Part shown: positions 16,964 to 24,607 of the stretch, piece after piece | Layout of the letters: every line of letters starts with the position of its first letter | Numbering within the stretch: position 1 is the first letter of the stretch | Source: Alphaproteobacteria bacterium | GTDB lineage: Bacteria; Pseudomonadota; Alphaproteobacteria; Caulobacterales; Parvularculaceae | Direction: 5' to 3' | DNA: 39,769 bases | NCBI GenBank assembly: GCA_016125425.1 | Contig: WGLT01000006.1 | Span: 1-39,769, forward strand | The notes under the pieces: model-generated | Databases searched by the model: none | What the model was told of the DNA's origin: nothing | What the model saw: only the letters and a program-made list of their open reading frames with translations | Position numbers and translations under genes: made by a program

Positions 16964-17071
16964 GTCATCCTGGAGCTGCGCGAAGCGCAGAACCCGGAAT
17001 CCAGAAGCGGCAGGCGCAGCGCTCGCGGCCCTGGATTCCGGGTTCGCTGCGCAGCAGCGCCCCGGAATGAC
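16964..17071. repeat. Palindromic intergenic repeat, unit A/B
   Basis: Two inverted arms, beginning GTCATCC at 16964 and ending GGAATGAC at 17071, with a core inverted pair AACCCGGAATCCAG (16991-17004) and CTGGATTCCGGGTT (17031-17044). This 'GTCATCC...GAATGAC' form is the common mosaic intergenic repeat of Hyphomicrobiales. Confidence 0.8.
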
Positions 17072-17106
17072 GAAGTGGGCTTTGGGTTCGCCGCCACACA
17101 TTCCGC

Positions 17107-17190
17107 GTCATCCCGGACGCCGAAGGCGATCCGGGATCCAGAATGTGATTCAGTTCTGGGCTCCGCCTTCGCGAGGGCGAGCGGGGTGAC
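17107..17190. repeat. Palindromic intergenic repeat, unit C
   Basis: Imperfect 84-bp inverted repeat starting GTCATCCCGGACGC and ending GCGGGGTGAC. The central arms CCAGAA (17138-17143) and TTCTGG (17154-17159) flank a 10-bp loop. It belongs to the same family as the 16964 unit. Confidence 0.8.
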
Positions 17191-17303
17191 TGGCGCTCGG
17201 ATCTGCGGCGCATTTACGCTTGTTGTCAGCATTGAATTTACGCAATTGCTGTGACCTCCAGATAATTCTGCCATGTGATGCGCCCTGCGCTTGCCGTCGA
17301 TCG

Positions 17304-17355
17304 TCGTCCCGGACGCGATGCAACACAGAGTGTTGCTTCGCAGATCCGGGATCCG
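17304..17355. repeat. Palindromic intergenic repeat, unit D with perfect inner hairpin
   Basis: Outer arms TCCCGGA (17307-17313) and TCCGGGA (17345-17351) enclose a perfect GCAACAC-AGA-GTGTTGC hairpin (17320-17336). Confidence 0.75.
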
Positions 17356-17408
17356 GCGCGGCTTGCTTCGTCGTCTTGCGGCGCTTGCGGGGAGGAAAGC
17401 GGTTCCGT

Positions 17409-17456
17409 GTCTGCGCAGCAGCATTGCATGCCGCAGCGCGCACGGCATGACGGAGG
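17409..17456. repeat. 48-bp dispersed repeat, copy 2 (inverted, next to sdhA stop)
   Basis: Reverse-complement match to 4312-4359, 45 of 48 positions. It ends 11 bp from the sdhA stop codon and closes the repeat-rich gap that separates sdhA from the GST gene. Confidence 0.75.
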
Positions 17457-17467
17457 AGTGAGACCCC

Positions 17468-19255
17468 TCAATAAACCCGCTTTTTCGGCTCGATATACTG
17501 GATCTCGTCCGTCATCGTATAATTGTGGACAGGCCGGTAATCGAGCGTCGCGGCGCCGTTCGAAAACCAGGCGACGGTGTGCTTCATCCAGTTGGCGTCG
17601 TCGCGGTCGGGATAATCCTCGCGCGCGTGGGCGCCGCGGCTTTCTTGCCTCGCGGCCGCGCCCTCCATCGCGACGATCGCCTGCGCGATCATATTGTCGA
17701 ACTCCAAAGTCTCGACGAGATCGGTGTTCCAGATGAGCGAACGGTCGGTGACTTTGACGTCGCTCGCGCGCTCATAAACCTTGGCGATAAGCTTTCTGCC
17801 TTCTTCCAGCGTCTCGCCGGTGCGGAAGACGGCGCAATGCGATTGCATGGTCTTTTGCATGGAGAGGCGAAGATCGGCCGTCGGCGTCGAACCGCTCGCA
17901 TGGCGGAATCGGTCGAGGCGGGCGAGCGCTTCGTCGCCGGCGTTTTTCGGCAGGGGCCGCGCCGGCTCGCCCGCCTTGACGATTTCGCCGCAGCGAAGCC
18001 CCGCCGCGCGGCCGAAAACGACAAGGTCGATCAGCGAGTTCGAGCCGAGCCGGTTCGCGCCGTGTACGGAGACGCAAGCCGCTTCGCCGATCGCCATCAG
18101 GCCGGGCACGACGACATCGGAGTCGTCGCCGCGCTTCGTCACGACTTCGCCGTGATAATTGGTCGGTATGCCGCCCATATTGTAGTGGCAGGTCGGGATG
18201 ACCGGGATCGGCTCTTTCGTCACGTCGACGCCGGCGAAGATCTTCGCCGATTCCGAAATGCCGGGCAGGCGCTCGGCGAGGATTTTCGGGTCGAGGTGGT
18301 TGAGGTTGAGATAAATGTGATCCTTGTGCGGGCCGACGCCGCGGCCTTCGCGTATCTCGATCGTCATGGCGCGCGAAACGACGTCGCGCGAGGCGAGGTC
18401 CTTGGCGTGCGGCGCATAGCGCTCCATAAATCGCTCGCCCTGCGAATTCGTAAGATAGCCGCCTTCCCCCCGCGCGCCTTCGGTGATGAGAACGCCCGCG
18501 CCGTAAACGCCGGTCGGGTGGAACTGGATGAACTCCATGTCCTGCAAGGGAAGCCCCGCGCGCAGGACCATTCCGTTGCCGTCGCCGGTGCAGGTATGCG
18601 CCGACGTGCAGGAGAAGAAGATGCGGCCGTAACCTCCCGTCGCGAGAATCGTCATCTTGGCGTTGAAACGGTGGATCGTGCCGTCGTCGAGTTTCCACGC
18701 CATCAGGCCGCGGCATTCTCCGTCATCGGACATGATGAGATCGAGCGCGATGAATTCGACGAAGAATTGCGCGTTGTTCTTCACGGCCTGGCCGTAAAGC
18801 GTGTGCAGCATGGCGTGTCCGGTGCGGTCGGCCGCTGCGCAGGTGCGCTGAACCGGGCCTTCGCCAAAGTTCCGCGTCATGCCGCCGAAGGCGCGCTGAT
18901 AGATCTTGCCGTCTTCGGTGCGCGAGAAGGGAAGGCCCCAGTGCTCGAGTTCGTAGACGGCGGCCGGCGCGTGCCGGCACAGATATTCGATCGCGTCCTG
19001 GTCGCCGAGCCAGTCCGAGCCCTTGACCGTGTCGTACATGTGCCAGCGCCAGTCGTCCTCGCCCATATTGCCGAGCGCGGCGGCGACCCCGCCCTGCGCG
19101 GCGACGGTGTGCGAGCGGGTCGGAAACACTTTGGTGACGCATGCCGTTTTCAGGCCCGCCTGCGCCGCGCCGAGCGTCGCGCGAAGCCCTGAGCCGCCGG
19201 CGCCGACAACGACGACGTCATAGTCATGATCGATAATATCGTAGGCCTTGGTCAT
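17468..19255 (-). CDS. sdhA: Succinate dehydrogenase flavoprotein subunit
   Basis: Catalytic subunit of complex II, oxidising succinate to fumarate. The 595-aa protein shows the FAD dinucleotide fold [13 protein letters not shown] (residues 14-26), the covalent-FAD histidine in [11 protein letters not shown] (H49), and the active-site region around [20 protein letters not shown]. The C-terminus ends [12 protein letters not shown] as in other alphaproteobacteria. It follows sdhD by 19 bp within the sdhC-sdhD-sdhA unit. The next gene, normally sdhB, is missing here; the stop is followed immediately by palindromic repeats. Confidence 0.98.
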   Translation of the reverse strand: MTKAYDIIDHDYDVVVVGAGGSGLRATLGAAQAGLKTACVTKVFPTRSHTVAAQGGVAAALGNMGEDDWRWHMYDTVKGSDWLGDQDAIEYLCRHAPAAVYELEHWGLPFSRTEDGKIYQRAFGGMTRNFGEGPVQRTCAAADRTGHAMLHTLYGQAVKNNAQFFVEFIALDLIMSDDGECRGLMAWKLDDGTIHRFNAKMTILATGGYGRIFFSCTSAHTCTGDGNGMVLRAGLPLQDMEFIQFHPTGVYGAGVLITEGARGEGGYLTNSQGERFMERYAPHAKDLASRDVVSRAMTIEIREGRGVGPHKDHIYLNLNHLDPKILAERLPGISESAKIFAGVDVTKEPIPVIPTCHYNMGGIPTNYHGEVVTKRGDDSDVVVPGLMAIGEAACVSVHGANRLGSNSLIDLVVFGRAAGLRCGEIVKAGEPARPLPKNAGDEALARLDRFRHASGSTPTADLRLSMQKTMQSHCAVFRTGETLEEGRKLIAKVYERASDVKVTDRSLIWNTDLVETLEFDNMIAQAIVAMEGAAARQESRGAHAREDYPDRDDANWMKHTVAWFSNGAATLDYRPVHNYTMTDEIQYIEPKKRVY

Positions 19256-19274
19256 GCGTCGGTTCCTGAAGTCA

Positions 19275-19604
19275 TCAAAAGGCGAGGCGCCAGGCCGCCC
19301 AAATTCCCGCGCCGGCGACGGCGAGCGCGGCGAGCGTGTTCAGCGTCATCAAAACGCCTTTCGCGCCGGCGTGGATGTAATCCTCGATCACCTCATTCAG
19401 GCCGATCCGCATGTGAAAGGCGGAGATCGCGATCAGCGCGGCGAGCAGGCCCGCGTTCAGCCGGTCGGAGAGCCAGGCGCGCGCGGCTTCGTAATCGGCG
19501 CCGGCATGGGCGACGAGGCCCCAAAGCAGCCATGCGACGAGCGGCAATAACAGGACGGCGCTGGCGCGCTGGGCGATGAAGGTCGGCGTTCCTTTCGCGG
19601 ACAT
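19275..19604 (-). CDS. sdhD: Succinate dehydrogenase membrane anchor subunit
   Basis: A 109-aa membrane protein with three hydrophobic helices that, with SdhC, anchors complex II and binds heme b and ubiquinone. ATG 19604 ([20 protein letters not shown]) is preferred over a longer open frame running back inside sdhC. The family pattern [17 protein letters not shown] carries the probable heme-ligand histidine. A gap of 14 bp separates it from sdhC. Confidence 0.95.
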   Translation of the reverse strand: MSAKGTPTFIAQRASAVLLLPLVAWLLWGLVAHAGADYEAARAWLSDRLNAGLLAALIAISAFHMRIGLNEVIEDYIHAGAKGVLMTLNTLAALAVAGAGIWAAWRLAF

Positions 19605-19618
19605 AAGGATATTCCCCG

Positions 19619-20008
19619 TTAGGAAAGAGCGGCCGCGAAGATTGCGGCTGCAATTGCGATCGAGGCGACATAGACGAGCCAGGCCGTCATCGTCGCCATT
19701 CTCGGCGCGAGCCCGCGCCCCGTGTCCCAATAAAGATGGCGCAAGCCGTTCAGCGCGTGAAAGCAAAGCGCCCAGCAAAAGCCGAACAGAATGATGCGGC
19801 CCGGAAGGGAGGAGACGACGCCTGCGGCGACGCCATAGGCCTGCGGCCCGAGCGCGGCCGATGCGAACCAGAGAGCGAGGAGCGCTGCGCCCGCATAAAG
19901 GGCAAGGCCCGTCGCGCGGTGGGTGATCGATGCGGCCATGGTCACGGTCCAGCGCCAAATCTGAAGATGCGGCGAAAGGGGATGCGCGGAAGGCGCGCCG
20001 TCAGCCAT
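19619..20008 (-). CDS. sdhC: Succinate dehydrogenase cytochrome b556 subunit
   Basis: A 129-aa integral membrane subunit with three helices. The quinone-site motif SPHLQIWRW...SITHRATG (S27, R31) is intact, and HALNGLRHLYWD contains the heme-ligand histidine (H84). It is the first gene of the sdh unit, starting about 43 bp after a near-consensus promoter, with GAGG 8 bp before the ATG. Confidence 0.96.
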   Translation of the reverse strand: MADGAPSAHPLSPHLQIWRWTVTMAASITHRATGLALYAGAALLALWFASAALGPQAYGVAAGVVSSLPGRIILFGFCWALCFHALNGLRHLYWDTGRGLAPRMATMTAWLVYVASIAIAAAIFAAALS

Positions 20009-20050
20009 GATTGTCCTCGCTCGGGTGAATTCGGCCGGGAATCGCGGCCG

Positions 20051-20078
20051 ACAATAGGCGGCGCCCGTCGCCTGTCAA
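20051..20078 (-). promoter_or_regulatory. sigma-70-type promoter of sdhC
   Basis: On the minus strand TTGACA (20073-20078), a 16-bp spacer, then TATTGT (20051-20056). The -35 is a perfect consensus and the -10 matches at 4 of 6. It is well placed 43 bp before the sdhC ATG. Confidence 0.75.
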
Positions 20079-20176
20079 CGCGCATCGGCGGTCGCGCCGG
20101 GGTCCGCAGATTGCCAAGCCCGCCGCTTTCGGCGAGTATTCGTCGCTCGTGCGGGGAAGTCGGAAGGGGGCGCAGC

Positions 20177-20695
20177 ATGATCGGGAACCGGATGAAGCCT
20201 ATCGTCGCTGCGGCGGCCGGGTTGCTCGCTTTGGGGATGTTCGGCGCCGCTGGCGCGCAAATGAAAAGCGCTCTCACCGCCGATGAGATCGAGGCGGTTC
20301 TTTCGGACGCCGGGCTCTCTCCGCAAATGACGACGGATGCGGCGACGGGCGCGCCGGTCGCCAACGGCAAGGCGGGCAATGTCAGCTTCTGGGTGCGCGC
20401 GCTCGACTGTTCGGGAACGCCGAAATCCTGTCAGACGCTGATGTTTTTCGCGAATTTCGATCTCGGGCGCTCGGCGAGCGCGGACGACTACCGGATCATG
20501 AACAAGTTCAACGACAAACAGGTTTTCGGCCGCGCCTATGTGCTCGAGGGCAGGCAGGAAGTCGGCGTCGACTATGTGATCGAGCTCACGGGCGGCGTCA
20601 GCATGGACAATCTGACGTCGAATATCGCGCGCTGGTCGGATGTCATCACCGCGTTCATGGATAATTTCGCCGCAGAGCAAAAAGGCGCGAGCTGA
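20177..20695 (+). CDS. YbjN-domain protein, exported
   Basis: A 172-aa protein with a signal peptide (MKPIVAAAAGLLALGMFGAAGAQ, cut after about residue 27). The mature part matches the YbjN/sensory fold with SFWVRALDCSG, RIMNKFNDKQVFGRAYVLEG and the closing YVIELTGGVSMDNLT. ATG 20177 is chosen for its strong ribosome-binding site (GGAAGGGGG, 6 bp away); ATG 20192 is an alternative. It is divergent from sdhC and convergent with the next gene. Role unknown; YbjN relatives are type III secretion chaperone-like folds. Confidence 0.75.
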   Translation: MIGNRMKPIVAAAAGLLALGMFGAAGAQMKSALTADEIEAVLSDAGLSPQMTTDAATGAPVANGKAGNVSFWVRALDCSGTPKSCQTLMFFANFDLGRSASADDYRIMNKFNDKQVFGRAYVLEGRQEVGVDYVIELTGGVSMDNLTSNIARWSDVITAFMDNFAAEQKGAS

Positions 20696-20728
20696 ATTGC
20701 TCGCGCTGAATTGCGCGCGCCGGCACGT

Positions 20729-21181
20729 CTAGCTCTTGGAATAGACCGCGCAGCTTTCCTTGTCGAAAGAAAAGCCGGCGAGCGCGCCGCCGCTCGGACG
20801 CTTGACGAAAATGCGCATCGCTACGCCGTCGTCGAGAAGACCGCGTTCGCCCAGCAACGCGCAATTTCTTTCGCCGAGCGAGTCGCCGATCGCATCGACT
20901 TCGTTTTCCGAGAGTCGTTCGGCGCGCGCGTCGCGCAGGCGGATATCGACGCTGATCAGGCCGGCGCGGGCGTCAGCGGTGAGCGACTCCACTTGCGCGC
21001 GCCTGCCGACGCTCGCATGGAAGCCCGACCGGAAACCGGCGGCGAGCCCGTCCAGATAATGCTGGCGGCTGGCCTCGCCCGCATGGGCGTAATCGAATGG
21101 CGAAGGAGCGAGGACGGCGGCGCCGGCCGCGGCGGCGGCCAGGACGAGGGCGCCGGATGCGGCGGTCATGAAGGATTTCAC
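20729..21181 (-). CDS. Hypothetical exported protein
   Basis: A 150-aa protein with an N-terminal signal sequence (MKSFMTAASGALVLAAAAAG) and a mature part of mixed charge with two cysteines (in ERNCALLGERG and KESCAVYSKS) that could form a disulfide. I do not recognise a family. It follows the TerB-like gene by 11 bp, so the two probably form one unit and may act together on either side of the inner membrane; that is inference. Confidence 0.65.
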   Translation of the reverse strand: MKSFMTAASGALVLAAAAAGAAVLAPSPFDYAHAGEASRQHYLDGLAAGFRSGFHASVGRRAQVESLTADARAGLISVDIRLRDARAERLSENEVDAIGDSLGERNCALLGERGLLDDGVAMRIFVKRPSGGALAGFSFDKESCAVYSKS

Positions 21182-21192
21182 GACAGGGCTCC

Positions 21193-22146
21193 CTAAGCGG
21201 CGCGCTCGACGAGCGCTTTCAGCTTGGGCGGCAGATCATCTCCCAGCTCGCGGAGGTGATTGACGATGCGGCGTTCGCCTTCGCCCAGCACGCCGTCCCG
21301 GCCGATCCGGTCGGCGAGCCAATCGGCTTCGAGGGGCGTGATCTTTTCGGCCTCGGCGATCGCGCGTTCGCGCATGACGTTGCGCTCGGTCTGCGCCGGC
21401 TTTTCTTCGCTGCGAAAGCCGCTGAGGGAAACCATTCGCCGCAGGAAGCCGCCCGGACTGACCGTACGATCTTCGAGGAACTGCTGCGCGCGCAGGGCTT
21501 CCTGGCGGCTCGGCGCGTCGAAGGTGAAATGCGACATGAGATGGTTGGAAATCGCGCGCACGAAAAACTCCGTCCACGCCGGGTCATTCCCCAGACCCAT
21601 CGTCGCGTCGTTTATGTCGAAGATCAGCTCGGCTTCCTCGCGCGTCACCGCCACATTGGCCGCCCCGCCGCTCGCAAAAATGAAGCGCCGGACGAGGGCC
21701 GTCTCTTCGCGCGTCACGGCGGCGTCCGCGCCTTTATTCAATATCGCCCGACGCAACTGGTCGGCGACGAAGGAATGCATGGAAGGAGGCGTATCGCGCG
21801 CGACTTCGAGAAGCCGGATCATCAAGCGAAGCTTGAGCTGACTCGCCGCCTCGCCGTCGCGCGTGATGCGCGCTTTCAGCGCCTCGAATTCTTCTTCGGT
21901 CAGATAGCCTTGCGGTTCGTTCTGGCGCAAATAGAAGTCGGCGACGATTTCTTCGAAAAACATCAACCATTCCGGATCGCCGTGCGGCGCGCGCTCGGCG
22001 AGGAGGAAAATCGCGTCGAGCTCTGCGGGCGAGGCGATCCCGTCCTGAAAAACCGTACGGCGCAGATAAAGGACATCTTCGGCGGACACATGTCCGTCGA
22101 CTGCGATTTCCGCGATGCGTCTCGCAACTATCGTATCGTTGGACAT
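21193..22146 (-). CDS. Unknown cytoplasmic protein with repeated TerB-like helical units
   Basis: A 317-aa soluble protein without signal or membrane segment. Two segments look like copies of each other: residues about 21-75 (SAEDVLYLRRTVFQDG... then GDPEWLMFFEEIVADFYL) and about 145-208 (TREETALVRRFIFASGG... then NDPAWTEFFVRAISNHL). A third short copy may close the protein (LEADWLADRIGRDGVLGEGE). The acidic-loop-plus-helix pattern recalls TerB/tellurite-resistance helical domains, but that is a weak likeness. ATG 22146 is chosen since the upstream extension is low-complexity. It heads a two-gene unit with the small exported protein and is divergent from the PadR gene. Confidence 0.7.
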   Translation of the reverse strand: MSNDTIVARRIAEIAVDGHVSAEDVLYLRRTVFQDGIASPAELDAIFLLAERAPHGDPEWLMFFEEIVADFYLRQNEPQGYLTEEEFEALKARITRDGEAASQLKLRLMIRLLEVARDTPPSMHSFVADQLRRAILNKGADAAVTREETALVRRFIFASGGAANVAVTREEAELIFDINDATMGLGNDPAWTEFFVRAISNHLMSHFTFDAPSRQEALRAQQFLEDRTVSPGGFLRRMVSLSGFRSEEKPAQTERNVMRERAIAEAEKITPLEADWLADRIGRDGVLGEGERRIVNHLRELGDDLPPKLKALVERAA

Positions 22147-22298
22147 GCAAGTCCCCCCGGTGACCGGCGACCAGCTTCCCCTTGTCCGGTTAAGATCGCG
22201 AAAAGAGAAAATGTCGGGATTTAACGAATGCGGGCCGCGCCGGCCCCGCCGGCGCCGTATCGCCCCGTCCATTCGGGTCCTGTCTTTAAGGATAAGTC

Positions 22299-22334
22299 TT
22301 GACGCCGATTGATTATCTTATGATATATCGTAAG
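22299..22334 (+). promoter_or_regulatory. Promoter and palindromic operator of the PadR gene
   Basis: TTGACG (22299-22304) followed after 17 bp by GATATA (22322-22327). The -10 region lies in the 18-bp near-perfect palindrome CTTATGATATATCGTAAG (22317-22334, one mismatched pair). Such AT-rich dyads with a central ATATAT over the -10 are typical of PadR self-regulation. Confidence 0.6.
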
Positions 22335-22354
22335 AAGTATCGCAGGATAGGCTC

Positions 22355-23011
22355 ATGCGCGATCGTTACGGGTGCGGGCCGGATGCGCCGGGCGCGGCTT
22401 TTTTCGCCGGAAGGCGGGGCGGCGGCAGGCGTCGCGGACGCTTCGGCCAAGGCTGGGGCGGGGGACGCGGCGGCGGTTTTTTGCGCGCCGGCCGGATGCT
22501 CGCCGACGGCGATTTGCGCCTCATCGCCTTGCGGCTGCTCGAAGACGGCCCGCGTCACGGCTACGACATCATCAGGGCGCTCGAAGATCTCTCCAGCGGC
22601 GTTTACGCGCCAAGCCCGGGCGTCGTTTATCCGACGCTCACTTTTCTCGAAGAGGCGGGCTATGCGACCTCGGCGCCGGACGGCGCAAAGAAGGTTTATT
22701 CGATCACGCCATCCGGCCGCGCCCATCTTGAGGACAATCGCGAGATCGTCGAAAGCGTGCTTGCGGAGATTGAGCGCTTCGGCGCCAAAATGGCGCGCGC
22801 GCGCGAATGGTTCGACTGGCTCGGCGATGATGAAGACCGCGCGCCGCGGCGGCGCCCGCGGGATGTTTCCGAAAGCGCGGAAAGGCTGATGGCGATGCGC
22901 CGCCGACTCCGGCGCGCGGTCGATGACATCCTCGAAGCGCCGGAGGATGTGCAGGAGCGGGCGGCCGACATTCTGGCGCGCGCCGCCGAGGAGCTCGACC
23001 GGCTGGAATAA
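22355..23011 (+). CDS. PadR-family regulator resembling YqjI/NfeR
   Basis: A 218-aa winged-helix regulator. Residues 48-125 hold the PadR core: DLRLIALRLLEDGPRHGYDI, YAPSPGVVYPTLTFLEEAGY and KKVYSITPSGRAHLEDNREI, all closely like Escherichia coli YqjI, a nickel- and iron-responsive PadR. The N-terminal 45 residues are a Gly/Arg-rich extension (RRGGGRRRGRFGQGWGGGRG) where YqjI has a His/Cys metal-binding tail, so the same architecture exists but the obvious nickel ligands are absent. A C-terminal helical dimer region ends at ARAAEELDRLE. The start at ATG 22355 lies 20 bp after a palindrome that it probably binds. No obvious target gene (such as a ferric reductase) is adjacent. Confidence 0.88.
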   Translation: MRDRYGCGPDAPGAAFFAGRRGGGRRRGRFGQGWGGGRGGGFLRAGRMLADGDLRLIALRLLEDGPRHGYDIIRALEDLSSGVYAPSPGVVYPTLTFLEEAGYATSAPDGAKKVYSITPSGRAHLEDNREIVESVLAEIERFGAKMARAREWFDWLGDDEDRAPRRRPRDVSESAERLMAMRRRLRRAVDDILEAPEDVQERAADILARAAEELDRLE

Positions 23012-23015
23012 GCGC

Positions 23016-24596
23016 TCAGTCGCGCCTGATCAGCGCGCCGCCGAATGGCGCCAATTCAATCGCGCCGTTCCGGAGCGCGCCGCCTAGGCCCGTCTCGATC
23101 AGGACGGCGCCGTCCGGCGCAGCGCAGGCCGCAGCCTCTCCGGACAGATTGAAGGCGCAGACGATGGTCTCCTCCCCGAAGACGCGCTCAAAAATGAGAA
23201 GGTCGTCCGTCGCCGCGATCAAGGCGGCTTCTCCGAAGAGGAGCGCGGGCAGGCTTCGGCGCAAAGCGAGGAAGCGGCGCGCGAAAGCGAGCACGGATGC
23301 CCCGTCCGCCTCCTGGGCGTCGACGGCGAGGCGCCGGTGGCGCGGATCGAGCGGCAGCCAGGTTTCGCCGGCGCTCGAAAATCCGGCGCCCGCGGCGCCG
23401 GCGCGCCACGGAAAGGGCGTTCTTGCGCCGTCGCGGCCCGACCCTGCGCGATTTCTGACCGCGAGCGGGTCCTTCAGCCGCTCTGAAGGAACATCCGCAT
23501 GCGGAAGACCGAGCTCGTCGCCCTGATAGAGAAAGATCGCGCCTTTCAGGCAGAGCAGGATGGCGAGCGCGAGCTTGGCCGCGCGCGCATCCTCATGCGC
23601 GCCGAAGAGCCGCGTCGGATAGCGAACGACGTCATGATTGCCGAGCGACCAGCTCGGCCAGCCTTCGGCCTTCTCCCAGGCCTTGATTGCGTCAGCGAAG
23701 AGCTGCGGCGTCGCAGCGCGCGCATTGAGAAGATGAAAGCTGTACGCCGTATGGAGCCGGCCAGGCGCGGTATATTCGATCTGACGTTCGAGCGGGGCGT
23801 CATCGAAGATTTCGCCGAGCAGCATTTTGTCTCCGGCCTTGTCGACATGCGCGCGAAGCGCAGCGACAAAATCGAGATTTTCCGGCCTTGAACAATTAAA
23901 GACGTGGCGCTGGTGGAAGAAGGTCTCCGCCGGCGGCTCTTTGAATGAGGCTGGCGGATTATCGCGCAGCGCCGCGTCATGCGTGCAATAATTGATGACG
24001 TCGAGACGAAAACCGTCGACGCCGCGCGCCAGCCAGAAATCGGCGACCTTCAGAATCTCCCTGCGCACGGCCGGATTGTGAAAATTGAGATCGGGCTGGC
24101 TGTTGAGAAAATTATGGAGATAATATTGCCGCCTCTCCGGCGCCCATTCCCATGACGGACCGCCGAAAACGGACATCCAGTTGTTCGGCGCCGAGCCGTC
24201 GGGCTTCGCATCCGCCCAGACATAATAATCGGCCTTGTCGCCCGTGCGCGCGGCGCGCGACTGCGCGAACCAAGCGTGCTGATCCGAGCTATGCGAATAA
24301 ACCTGGTCAATCACGACTTTCAGGCCGAGGTCGTGCGCTTTTTCGACCAGCGCGTCAAAATCGGCGAGCGAGCCGAAAACAGGATCGACGTCGCAATAAT
24401 CGGCGACGTCATAGCCGAAGTCCTTCATCGGACTCTTGAAGAAAGGCGACAGCCAAATTCCGTCGACGCCGAGAGAGGCGACATAGTCGAGCTTTTCGAT
24501 GACGCCTCGAAGGTCGCCGACGCCGTCTCCGTCCGCATCGCGAAAGCTGCGCGGATAGATCTGATAGATGACGGCGCCTTTCCACCACTGGGTCAT
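23016..24596 (-). CDS. Alpha-glucosidase, glycoside hydrolase family 13
   Basis: A 526-aa cytoplasmic GH13 enzyme cleaving alpha-glucosides (oligo-1,6-glucosidase/alpha-glucosidase type). The N-terminus WWKGAVIYQIYPRSFRDADG is diagnostic. The catalytic triad is visible: nucleophile D199 in GFRLDVIN, acid/base E262 in LLGEIFDD and D322 in GNHDVVRYPTR. The calcium/QPDLN loop is present at about 167-171. It is convergent with padR (4-bp gap) and lies 11 bp downstream of the amidohydrolase gene. No signal peptide is seen. Confidence 0.95.
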   Translation of the reverse strand: MTQWWKGAVIYQIYPRSFRDADGDGVGDLRGVIEKLDYVASLGVDGIWLSPFFKSPMKDFGYDVADYCDVDPVFGSLADFDALVEKAHDLGLKVVIDQVYSHSSDQHAWFAQSRAARTGDKADYYVWADAKPDGSAPNNWMSVFGGPSWEWAPERRQYYLHNFLNSQPDLNFHNPAVRREILKVADFWLARGVDGFRLDVINYCTHDAALRDNPPASFKEPPAETFFHQRHVFNCSRPENLDFVAALRAHVDKAGDKMLLGEIFDDAPLERQIEYTAPGRLHTAYSFHLLNARAATPQLFADAIKAWEKAEGWPSWSLGNHDVVRYPTRLFGAHEDARAAKLALAILLCLKGAIFLYQGDELGLPHADVPSERLKDPLAVRNRAGSGRDGARTPFPWRAGAAGAGFSSAGETWLPLDPRHRRLAVDAQEADGASVLAFARRFLALRRSLPALLFGEAALIAATDDLLIFERVFGEETIVCAFNLSGEAAACAAPDGAVLIETGLGGALRNGAIELAPFGGALIRRD

Positions 24597-24607
24597 GGGT
24601 ATGTCTT

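Noticed and set aside
17525-19192. A 555-codon open frame on the plus strand opposite sdhA.
   Set aside because: Antisense shadow of a highly conserved gene with high-GC third positions; composition is not protein-like.
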